Source: an uncultured Fusobacterium sp. (GTDB lineage Bacteria; Fusobacteriota; Fusobacteriia; Fusobacteriales; Fusobacteriaceae). Taken from it: a stretch of DNA of 17,088 bases. The position numbers and the translations under genes are program-made. Positions 1-6,335 of the stretch are shown here, one piece after another. A model generated the notes under the pieces. It saw only the letters and a program-made list of their open reading frames with translations, searched no databases and was not told where the DNA came from. Location of the stretch: contig NZ_CAJKIS010000048.1 of assembly GCF_905200055.1 (NCBI RefSeq), positions 1-17,088 on the forward strand, in the 5' to 3' direction. Within the stretch, counting starts at the first letter, position 1; the number at the start of each line of letters is the position of its first letter.

Positions 1-300
1 AGAAGCCCTCAGCGAAATGCAGTTAAGAAAATGCAACGTGTTTGAGCGAGCTTGCAGAGCGAGTTCCAAAAATAGAGAAGCTTTAGCGATTACTATTTTT
101 GAGATGTAGGAGTGGAACTCCTGTGATACCCACACAGAATGAGCCTAGGGATTCTTTATTCAATGACATGGAGACAACTTGATGTTAAAAAAGAAATAGT
201 GATAACTAAACTTGATTAATAATCGCTAATGCAAAGATACTTTGCTGTAAAACTAACGATACATTAGAGAACCTAGCTTAGCTAGATAAATTATAATTTA
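1..300 (+). repeat. Dispersed structured element, copy 1 (left-truncated by the window)
   Basis: This gene-free stretch shares an ordered series of blocks with the element at 13016-13411: GCGAAAT (12-18), CGTGTTTGAG (37-46), CGAGTT (60-65), ATGAG (139-143), TTTATTC (155-161), TGACATGGA (164-172), then a roughly 105-nt tail from about 192. Two hairpins at 66-130 match hairpins at 13028-13091 in position and shape but with compensated base changes: CAAAAATAG/CTATTTTTG at 67-75/93-101, and AGGAGT/ACTCCT at 108-113/117-122. An outer stem pairs 1-9 with 147-155 (8 of 9 pairs). By analogy with copy 2, the partner of 173-190 should lie just left of the window. The right end runs into the stop codon of the minus-strand gene at 298-600. 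No reading frame is supported here. Function unknown. Confidence 0.8.
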
Positions 301-600
301 TTTATCAAATTCTAAAATTGCTTTCTCTGTAATAACTTTTACATTAGAATAGTCCGTATCATTACTACAACAACTACCACATGAACTACAATTTCTTCCT
401 TCACAACTTCCACTACCACAACTGTTAGTTTGTCTAGCTTGATAGTCAGAATATGATTCTAAGTACCCTTCTTTTTCTAAAGTTATATATGAACTTTTCA
501 ACTCTTCTTCACTTATACCTAAATTCTTCATAATAGCATTGTCACTATATACAGCTGCTGAAAGAAGAAATTTTATCACTTTTTTATCTATCTCATTCAT
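298..600 (-). CDS. Small winged-helix-like protein with a six-Cys cluster (FeoC-like, putative metal/Fe-S sensor)
   Basis: 100 residues. Residues 1-53 look like a small helix-turn-helix/winged-helix fold, with a short helix pair and a 'LEKEGYLES' wing-like segment typical of such folds. Residues 61-78 hold six cysteines at 61, 66, 71, 74, 77 and 78 in a Gly/Ser-rich linker. This resembles FeoC-type or other Fe-S winged-helix regulators, though spacing and length differ from enterobacterial FeoC and no feoA/feoB is present. The ATG at 600-598 is preceded by AGAAAGGAT. The gene is divergent from the TtcA-like operon, sharing a 129-bp intergenic region, so it could regulate that operon; this is inference. 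Its stop codon lies in the end of repeat copy 1, so the C-terminus may have been set by that element. The exact family is uncertain. Confidence 0.65.
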   Translation of the reverse strand: MNEIDKKVIKFLLSAAVYSDNAIMKNLGISEEELKSSYITLEKEGYLESYSDYQARQTNSCGSGSCEGRNCSSCGSCCSNDTDYSNVKVITEKAILEFDK

Positions 601-634
601 AATTTTTATCCTTTCTTATTTTTATATAATGCCT

Positions 635-640
635 ATTATA
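635..640 (-). promoter_or_regulatory. Possible -10 box for the Cys-rich small protein
   Basis: Read on the minus strand this is TATAAT preceded by TGG, an extended -10 arrangement, about 35 nt upstream of the ATG at 600. No convincing -35 box is seen 16-18 bp further up. Confidence 0.4.
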
Positions 641-676
641 CCATACATTTTTATTTTAAGAAAAGAATTATAATAC

Positions 677-705
677 TAGACATAAATAGTGAAAAATATT
701 ATAAT
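677..705 (+). promoter_or_regulatory. Sigma-70-type promoter of the ttcA-like operon
   Basis: TAGACA at 677-682 (five of six to TTGACA), a 17-bp spacer, and a perfect TATAAT at 700-705. The expected start of transcription lies close to the AAGGAGGAG ribosome site at 718-726, so the leader would be very short. Confidence 0.65.
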
Positions 706-729
706 ATACTATCAAAAAAGGAGGAGTCA

Positions 730-1530
730 ATGAAAAAAGGAGAAATAGCATTAGAAAGTTTAAGAACAACATATAGAAAAAAAATATGGACTAAATTTGT
801 AAAAGCTGTTAAAGATTTTAATTTAATAGAGGATGGAGATAGAATTGCTGTTGGGGTTTCTGGAGGTAAGGATAGCTTACTTCTATGTAAACTGTTTCAA
901 GAGATGAAAAGAGATAGAAGTAAAAATTTTGAAGTTGCATTTATCTCAATGAATCCAGGATTTCAAGCTATGGATATGGCTCAATTTAAAGCTAACTTAG
1001 AGGAGTTAGATATCCCTTGTGAAGTTTTTGATGCAAATGTATGGGAGATAGCTTTTAAAGAGGATCCAGAGAAACCTTGTTTCCTTTGTGCTAAAATGAG
1101 AAGAGGAGTTCTATACAATAAGGTTGAAGAGTTAGGATATAATAAACTTGCTCTTGGACATCACTTTGATGATGTAGTTGAAACAACTCTGATTAATATG
1201 TTTTATGCAGGAACTGTTAAAACTATGATACCTAAAGTAAAATCTACAAGTGGAAAAATGGAATTGATTAGACCTATGGTATATATTAAAGAGAAGGACA
1301 TTATCGCTTTTACTCAAAAAAATCAGATAATGGCTATGGGGTGTGGTTGTCCTGTAGAGTCTGGAAAAGTAGACTCTAAAAGAAGAGAAATTAAAAATCT
1401 TTTAAAAACTATGGAGTTAACTAATCCTAATATTAAGCAAAGTATATTCAATTCTATGAAAAATATAAATCTTGACTATATTTTAGGATATACTAGGGGA
1501 AATAAAAACGATAATAAAGTTGAGGAATAA
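730..1530 (+). CDS. ttcA: TtcA-family tRNA thiolation PP-loop protein, first of a tandem pair
   Basis: 266 residues. The PP-loop SGGKDS at 44-49 binds ATP and adenylates the target base. A CxxC pair (C117, C120, in 'PCFLCAKMRRG') and a later Cys (C205 or C207, in 'GCGCPV') fit the three Cys ligands of the Fe-S cluster in TtcA enzymes. GHHFDD at 143-148 and 'IRPMVYIKEKDI' are also family hallmarks. TtcA proteins make 2-thiocytidine at tRNA position 32 in the cytosol. It starts with ATG after AAGGAGGAG and is followed one base later by a paralogue. With two paralogues side by side, it is unclear which, if either, does the classic C32 reaction. Family assignment is firm; the exact substrate is inferred. 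Confidence 0.8.
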   Translation: MKKGEIALESLRTTYRKKIWTKFVKAVKDFNLIEDGDRIAVGVSGGKDSLLLCKLFQEMKRDRSKNFEVAFISMNPGFQAMDMAQFKANLEELDIPCEVFDANVWEIAFKEDPEKPCFLCAKMRRGVLYNKVEELGYNKLALGHHFDDVVETTLINMFYAGTVKTMIPKVKSTSGKMELIRPMVYIKEKDIIAFTQKNQIMAMGCGCPVESGKVDSKRREIKNLLKTMELTNPNIKQSIFNSMKNINLDYILGYTRGNKNDNKVEE

Positions 1531-1531
1531 G

Positions 1532-2281
1532 ATGGAAAAAAAAGAGAATATTTTAAGCTATATAGAGGGAAAAAACTTCAGTAAAACTATTTGGAGCCCT
1601 GTTGGAAAAGCTATGCACACATACAATATGATTGAAGAGGGAGATAGAATTGCTGTGGGAGTTTCTGGAGGTAAAGATAGCCTTACTACTTTAAATTCCC
1701 TTGTTAGAATTCAAAAAATAGCAAATATAGATTTTGAAATTATCCCTATTCATATTCATCCAAATATAGACAAAGCTTCTTTCAATTCTATAAAAGAATA
1801 TTGTGAAAAATTAGGTTTAAAACTCCAAGTAGAACATACTAACTTAAACGATATGCTCTTTGGAGAAAAAGAGGTAAAAAATCCTTGTTTCCTTTGTGGA
1901 AGAATAAGAAGAGGAATTTTATACAGAATGATGAAGGAACAAAATATCAATAAACTTGCTCTTGGTCATCATAAAGATGATATTATTGAAACTTTCTTAA
2001 TGAATGTTTTCTATCAAGGAAATATGAAAATGATGAAACCTTGTTATCAATCTGAAGAATATGGAGTTAAAGTTATACGTCCATTAGCTTTTGTTGAAGA
2101 AAAAGATATTATTAGATATGTTAATAAATTGGAACTACCAGTTGTAAAATCTGATTGTCCTTATGAAGTTAGTGAAAATTCCAGAAGATTGAGAGTTAAA
2201 AACTTAATTAAAGATTTAGCTAAGGAAAATAAAGATGTCAGAAGTGTTATTTTTAATAGTATTCGTGATTTACTAAAATAA
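1532..2281 (+). CDS. ttcA: TtcA-family tRNA thiolation PP-loop protein, second of a tandem pair
   Basis: 249 residues from the ATG at 1532. A TTG twelve bases earlier (1520) is open but would overlap the preceding gene and swallow the ribosome site; GAGG at 1522-1525 fits the ATG, so I prefer it. Motifs: SGGKDS 45-50, CxxC at C119/C122 in 'PCFLCGRIRRG', GHHKDD 145-150, and a late Cys C209 in 'SDCPYE'. The order matches the upstream protein throughout, pointing to tandem duplication followed by divergence. One base separates the two genes, so they are surely cotranscribed and probably translationally coupled. Expected role is sulfur insertion into tRNA using ATP and an Fe-S cluster. Whether the pair forms a heteromer or modifies different positions cannot be told from sequence. 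Confidence 0.78.
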   Translation: MEKKENILSYIEGKNFSKTIWSPVGKAMHTYNMIEEGDRIAVGVSGGKDSLTTLNSLVRIQKIANIDFEIIPIHIHPNIDKASFNSIKEYCEKLGLKLQVEHTNLNDMLFGEKEVKNPCFLCGRIRRGILYRMMKEQNINKLALGHHKDDIIETFLMNVFYQGNMKMMKPCYQSEEYGVKVIRPLAFVEEKDIIRYVNKLELPVVKSDCPYEVSENSRRLRVKNLIKDLAKENKDVRSVIFNSIRDLLK

Positions 2282-2302
2282 ATACATACAAGGAGGTTTT
2301 TT

Positions 2303-2680
2303 ATGAGCTTACTTTTAAACATTATTTGGTTATTTTTAGGTGGATTAGTTTTAGCTTTTGAATGGTTAATTGCTGGAATTATTAGTATTATTTTCATAAT
2401 TACAATTCCTTTTTCAAGAGGATGTTTTGAAATGGCAGGATCTTGTTTAATGCCTTTTGGTAAAGAGGTAGTTTTAAAAACTGATCTTGGAGAACCACCA
2501 AGACCTATTTCAGCTTTCTTCTGGATTATCTTTTTCGGAATTTGGTTAGCTATTTCACATATTATTGCTGGTATATGTCAATGTGTAACTATTATTGGAA
2601 TTCCTTTAGGTATTCAGAATTTTAAACTTGCTCAAGTAGCATTTAATCCTTATAAATATACTTTAAGAGAAAAAATATAA
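2303..2680 (+). CDS. yccF: YccF-domain (DUF307) inner-membrane protein
   Basis: 125 residues, close to the length of Escherichia coli YccF, with the same landmarks: an N-terminal hydrophobic pair around 3-36, 'SRGCFE' at 38-43, 'PFG' at 51-53, a second hydrophobic stretch 71-92, and 'ICQCVTIIGIPLGIQNFK' near 91-108. It is an integral membrane protein of unknown function. The ATG at 2303 follows AAGGAGG at 2290-2296. It starts 21 nt after the second TtcA-like gene with no terminator between, so it is likely the last gene of that operon. A direct functional link with tRNA thiolation is not evident. Confidence 0.88.
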   Translation: MSLLLNIIWLFLGGLVLAFEWLIAGIISIIFIITIPFSRGCFEMAGSCLMPFGKEVVLKTDLGEPPRPISAFFWIIFFGIWLAISHIIAGICQCVTIIGIPLGIQNFKLAQVAFNPYKYTLREKI

Positions 2681-2681
2681 G

Positions 2682-2711
2682 AAAAAAAGAGAGTTACAAC
2701 TCTCTTTTTTT
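2682..2711. terminator. Bidirectional intrinsic terminator between yccF and proA
   Basis: GAGAGT/ACTCTC stem (2689-2694/2699-2704) with TACA loop, flanked by A7 at 2682-2688 and T7 at 2705-2711. The symmetry gives a U-tract on both strands, so it can end the yccF transcript and the convergent proBA transcript. Confidence 0.9.
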
Positions 2712-2713
2712 AT

Positions 2714-3958
2714 CTATTTTCTTACTTGTCCATTACCAAAAATTACATATTTTGTAGTAGTTAGCTCTTTAAGCCCCATTGGTCCTCTAGCATGAAGTTT
2801 TTGTGTACTTATTCCTATCTCAGCTCCAAAACCAAATTGTCCACCATCTGTAAATCTAGTTGAAGCATTTACATAAACAGCAGCTGCATCTACTTCATTT
2901 AAAAATCTTTGTGCATTAGAGTAATCTTCAGTTATAATCGATTCAGAGTGTTTAGTTCCATATTTTCCAATATGCTCAATTACCTCATCAAGAGTATCAA
3001 CTGTTTTAATTGCCACAATATAATCTTCATACTCAGTTGCCCAATCCTCTTCAGTAGCAGCTTTAGCTTGAGGAATCAATTTAGTTACAATTTCATCCCC
3101 TCTTATCTCTACATTTCTTGATAAAAGCTCTTTACCTAAAGTTGGTAAAAATTTCTCAGCTATTTCTTTATTTATTAATAAAGTTTCAACAGCATTACAT
3201 ACACCAGGTCTTTGAGTCTTAGCATTTATTATTATATCCAATGCCTTTTGTAGATCTCCACTTTTATCCACATAGATATGGCAGTTTCCTATTCCAGTTT
3301 GAATACAAGGAATTGTACTATTATTTATAACTGTATTGATAAGTCTAGCACTTCCCCTTGGAATAAGTACATCTACATACTCATTAGCTTTCATTAACTC
3401 TCCTGCTTTCTCATGACTAGTATCCTTAACCACTTGTACAGCATCTTCAGAGATTCCACACTCTTTTAAAACTTTTCTAAATATATCAACTATAGCTATA
3501 TTTGTTTGTATAGCCTCTTTTCCACCTCTAAGAATCACTACATTTCCACTTTTTAAACAAAGTCCAAAAGCATCAGCTGTTACATTTGGACGTGATTCAA
3601 ATATTATAGCTACAACACCAAGTGGAACTCTTTTTTGTTGAATAATCAATCCATTTAGAAGCGTTTTTCCATATACATACTCTCCCACAGGATCATTAAG
3701 AGCTGCTATCTCTCTCAATCCTTTAGCCATATCTTCCAATCTTTTTTCAGTAAGAGTAAGTCTATCAATAAATGCTTGTTTTACCCCATTAGCTACTGCA
3801 TTTTCCACATCTTTTTTATTTATATTTAAAATGCTCTCTCTATCTTCTAAAAGTGCATCTGCTGCCTTTAAAAGTACCCTATTTTTCTCTTCTGTTGAAA
3901 GTTGAGCTACCTTTACTGATGCCTTTTTTGCAGCCTCACCTATTAATTTAATTTCCAT
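2714..3958 (-). CDS. proA: Gamma-glutamyl phosphate reductase (ProA)
   Basis: 414 residues, the usual ProA length. It reduces glutamyl-5-phosphate to glutamate-5-semialdehyde with NADPH, the second step of proline synthesis. The aldehyde-dehydrogenase-like catalytic Cys is C254 in 'TQRPGVCNAVETLL'; 'IFESRPNVTADA' (119-130) and 'LRGGKEA' (143-149) are ProA signatures. The frame opens six codons earlier, but those codons overlap the proB stop. I place the start at the ATG at 3958, which has GGAGG seven bases upstream. Only two bases separate it from proB, so the pair is an operon transcribed from above 4767. The neighbouring yccF operon converges on it at a shared terminator. No proC lies in the window. 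Confidence 0.95.
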   Translation of the reverse strand: MEIKLIGEAAKKASVKVAQLSTEEKNRVLLKAADALLEDRESILNINKKDVENAVANGVKQAFIDRLTLTEKRLEDMAKGLREIAALNDPVGEYVYGKTLLNGLIIQQKRVPLGVVAIIFESRPNVTADAFGLCLKSGNVVILRGGKEAIQTNIAIVDIFRKVLKECGISEDAVQVVKDTSHEKAGELMKANEYVDVLIPRGSARLINTVINNSTIPCIQTGIGNCHIYVDKSGDLQKALDIIINAKTQRPGVCNAVETLLINKEIAEKFLPTLGKELLSRNVEIRGDEIVTKLIPQAKAATEEDWATEYEDYIVAIKTVDTLDEVIEHIGKYGTKHSESIITEDYSNAQRFLNEVDAAAVYVNASTRFTDGGQFGFGAEIGISTQKLHARGPMGLKELTTTKYVIFGNGQVRK

Positions 3959-3960
3959 TA

Positions 3961-4767
3961 TTAATCCTCCATACAATCAAAAATAGTTCCTACATCTTCT
4001 CCAGATATTAATTTTTCTATTAAAAGAGGTTCTGAACCATCTAAGATTCCCATAATTACTCTACCATCATAACACTCTCTAGCTGCAAGAAGTTTTGTTT
4101 CCATACCTCCTACACTAAATTCACTTCCTTTTTCTCCACCCATTTTCATAATCTCATCTGTTACCTTTTCAACATATGATATTCTCTTTGCATCTGGATG
4201 AGTTTTAGGATTTGAGTCATAAAGAGCATCAATATCTGTCAAAATAATTAATAGATCTGCTCCAATTAAAGATGCTACACTTGCTGAAAGTCTATCGTTA
4301 TCACTGAACTCAATTTCAAAAGTAGATATTGTATCATTAGCATTAACAATAGGAATAACTCCAAAATTTAAAAGTGTTTCAAGGGTATTTGTTGTATTAG
4401 TTTTTCTCTCTCCCTCTTTAAAATCATCTTTTGTTAAAAGTATTTGAGCAACTCTTTGACTATATTCACCAAAAAAATTTTGATATATATGCATTAATTC
4501 TGCTTGTCCAACTGCTGCTGCTGCTTGTTTCTCTCTAGTTTCCTTAGGTCTAGTTTTAAAGTTGAGTTTTTTTGATCCTACTCCTATTGCTCCAGAAGTT
4601 ACAAGTATTACATCTCTTCCTTGATTTCTAAGATCACTTAAAACCCATGCCAACTTATTTAAAAGCCCTAAATTTAAATTTCCATTTTCATATGTAAGAG
4701 TAGAAGTTCCTACTTTAATTACTATTCTTTTAGAACTTTTTATCCTCTCTTGTATACCTTTTTTCAT
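3961..4767 (-). CDS. proB: Glutamate 5-kinase (ProB), short form without PUA domain
   Basis: 268 residues. It phosphorylates glutamate with ATP to start proline synthesis. Amino-acid-kinase motifs are clear: 'KVGTSTLT' 18-25, 'VTSGAIGVG' 56-64, 'NANDT' 142-146, 'DNDRLSA' 156-162 and 'GGMETK' 220-225. The protein ends just after the kinase domain, whereas the E. coli enzyme carries an extra C-terminal PUA domain; the frame is intact and runs directly into proA, so this is a natural short form rather than a truncation. The ATG is preceded by GAGGTG. Feedback by proline acts through the kinase domain in the family, so regulation may persist without PUA. Confidence 0.95.
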   Translation of the reverse strand: MKKGIQERIKSSKRIVIKVGTSTLTYENGNLNLGLLNKLAWVLSDLRNQGRDVILVTSGAIGVGSKKLNFKTRPKETREKQAAAAVGQAELMHIYQNFFGEYSQRVAQILLTKDDFKEGERKTNTTNTLETLLNFGVIPIVNANDTISTFEIEFSDNDRLSASVASLIGADLLIILTDIDALYDSNPKTHPDAKRISYVEKVTDEIMKMGGEKGSEFSVGGMETKLLAARECYDGRVIMGILDGSEPLLIEKLISGEDVGTIFDCMED

Positions 4768-4799
4768 TGTTCCACCTCAAATTATTTATATAATAAGAC

Positions 4800-4805
4800 A
4801 TTATA
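4800..4805 (-). promoter_or_regulatory. Possible -10 box of proBA
   Basis: TATAAT on the minus strand about 32 nt upstream of the proB ATG, in the 80-nt gap below the symporter gene. No good -35 is visible. No terminator is seen in this gap, so readthrough from the symporter gene is also possible. Confidence 0.35.
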
Positions 4806-4847
4806 CATCAAATCTGAAAATTTTCCCATATTTTTGTTTATATTTAC

Positions 4848-6185
4848 CTATTTTGTTTTAATAATAAACTTTTCTTCATACTCTTTTAAAGACTCCACTG
4901 CCTTTGATGTCAACGGATATACCCCTATTAAGTTTACAATTGTCATCAATCCAAGCCCTAAATCTGCAAGGTTCCACACTAAGAAGTTTTGTCTTATTCC
5001 TCCAATATATAGCATAACTAGAGTAAACACTTTAAATGCCTCTTGTAACCAAAGTTTATCGTGTAAAAATGCTAAGTTTGGTTTAGCATAAAAACTTATT
5101 CCCAACATTGTACTAAATGAGAATAGGAATAGTATTACTGCTGTGAAAACAACTCCCCAGTCTCCAACTTGGTATCTAAATGCTTCTTGTAAAAGTGTCA
5201 TTCCTTGTAACCCTTCAGGAATTTTCCCATCTGAAAGAAGAATAACAAAAGCTGTTGCACTACATATTAAAATTGTATCTACAAAAACTCCTAGAGCTTG
5301 AACTAATCCTTGTTTTACTGGATGTTCTATCTCTGCTGCTGCTGCTGCACATGGAGCTGATCCTGAACCAGCCTCATTTGAGAAAAGTCCTCTCTTTACC
5401 CCTTGCATTACAACACTACCAAATGTTCCACCTAAAAATTGTTTAATTCCAAAAGCATGATTAAATATATTTGTAAACATACTTGGTAAAACTGTAATAT
5501 TCTTTACAATTATAAATATAACTACACCTAGATAAATTACAGACATAAAAGGTACCATTTTATCTAAAACTTTTACTATTTTATCTCTTCTACCAAAAAG
5601 AACAACTGCTGCTAGTGCCACTAAAACAAGAGAAGTTTTTCTAGGATCAATATTAAAAGCTGTTGCAAATGATTCAGTTACAGAGTTTGAAATAATTTGA
5701 AATACCCCTGCCCAACAGATTAAAGCAAATACTACAAATATTACTCCTAACCATCTCATTTTTAATCCTTTTTCAATAAAGTATGGAGCTCCACCTCTAT
5801 ACCCACCATGTGGATCTTTTTCTCTATATAGAAGTGCAATTGTTGCTTCTATAAAAGCTGTCCCTGAACTTAAAAGAGCTACAACCCACATCCAAAATAC
5901 AGCTCCAGGTCCTCCTACTGATACAGCAGCTACAACTCCTGCTAAGTTTCCAACTCCAACTCTTGATGCTGTTGAAATACAGAAAGCTTGGAATGAACTA
6001 ACTCCCTCTTGATTAGCTTTTGTTTTTTCAGTTATTAATTTTATCATATGTCCAAATAGTCTAAATTGAACTCCCTTTGTTCTAAGTGTAAAGTATATTC
6101 CACTTATCACTAATAACACTACCAATAAATTTTGATTCCACATCACATTGTTAATTTGATTTACAAGATTTTCAAACCAATTCAT
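4848..6185 (-). CDS. Sodium:alanine/glycine symporter, AGCS family
   Basis: 445 residues with about ten hydrophobic segments. It imports alanine or glycine with Na+ (the family includes AgcS, DagA and AlsT). The motifs 'STASRVGVGNLAGV' from 71 and 'GGPGAVFWMW' at 91-100 are diagnostic, and 'GLFSNEAGSGSAPCAAA' in the middle is a second family block. The ATG at 6185 has GGAGG eight bases upstream. A long hairpin with a U-tract (6228-6301) sits between it and the upstream PP-loop gene. proBA follows 80 nt downstream in the same direction. Family is certain; alanine versus glycine preference is not readable from sequence. Confidence 0.93.
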   Translation of the reverse strand: MNWFENLVNQINNVMWNQNLLVVLLVISGIYFTLRTKGVQFRLFGHMIKLITEKTKANQEGVSSFQAFCISTASRVGVGNLAGVVAAVSVGGPGAVFWMWVVALLSSGTAFIEATIALLYREKDPHGGYRGGAPYFIEKGLKMRWLGVIFVVFALICWAGVFQIISNSVTESFATAFNIDPRKTSLVLVALAAVVLFGRRDKIVKVLDKMVPFMSVIYLGVVIFIIVKNITVLPSMFTNIFNHAFGIKQFLGGTFGSVVMQGVKRGLFSNEAGSGSAPCAAAAAEIEHPVKQGLVQALGVFVDTILICSATAFVILLSDGKIPEGLQGMTLLQEAFRYQVGDWGVVFTAVILFLFSFSTMLGISFYAKPNLAFLHDKLWLQEAFKVFTLVMLYIGGIRQNFLVWNLADLGLGLMTIVNLIGVYPLTSKAVESLKEYEEKFIIKTK

Positions 6186-6227
6186 TTTTCTATCCTCCTA
6201 GATAATTTTATATATTTTTTAGCAATT

Positions 6228-6301
6228 AAAAAAGAGTCCTCCTTTAATTACTTTTTTCCATTGTTATATGAATAGATTTAGTAATTAAATTCAGACTCTT
6301 T
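6228..6301 (-). terminator. Long two-part hairpin with U-tract (terminator or leader attenuator)
   Basis: On the minus strand, AAAGAGTC (6301-6294) pairs perfectly with GACTCTTT (6238-6231). Inside it, TTTAATTACT (6289-6280) pairs perfectly with AGTAATTAAA (6252-6243), leaving a 27-nt loop. The outer arm runs into TTT then AATT, making a U-rich tail. The two helices are split by a TGAA/GGAG internal loop. It lies about 35 nt after the stop of the PP-loop gene and 43 nt before the symporter ATG. The simplest reading is the terminator of the five-gene operon; an attenuating leader for the symporter is possible. Confidence 0.7.
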
Positions 6302-6335
6302 GAAAGTTCTATTTTATTTTTATTACCCTACTATT

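Noticed and set aside
1520..1531. TTG start for the second TtcA-like gene
   Set aside because: It overlaps the first gene by 11 nt and includes the GAGG ribosome site; the ATG at 1532 is correctly spaced.
3959..3976. Upstream ATG for proA at 3976
   Set aside because: It overlaps the proB stop and would put the GGAGG site inside the gene; ATG at 3958 is well placed.
4768..4847. T-box leader before proBA
   Set aside because: The gap is only 80 nt, too short for a T-box, and no T-box sequence or antiterminator is visible.
6186..6335. Glycine riboswitch before the alanine/glycine symporter
   Set aside because: None of the conserved glycine-aptamer blocks could be found; only the two-part hairpin is present.
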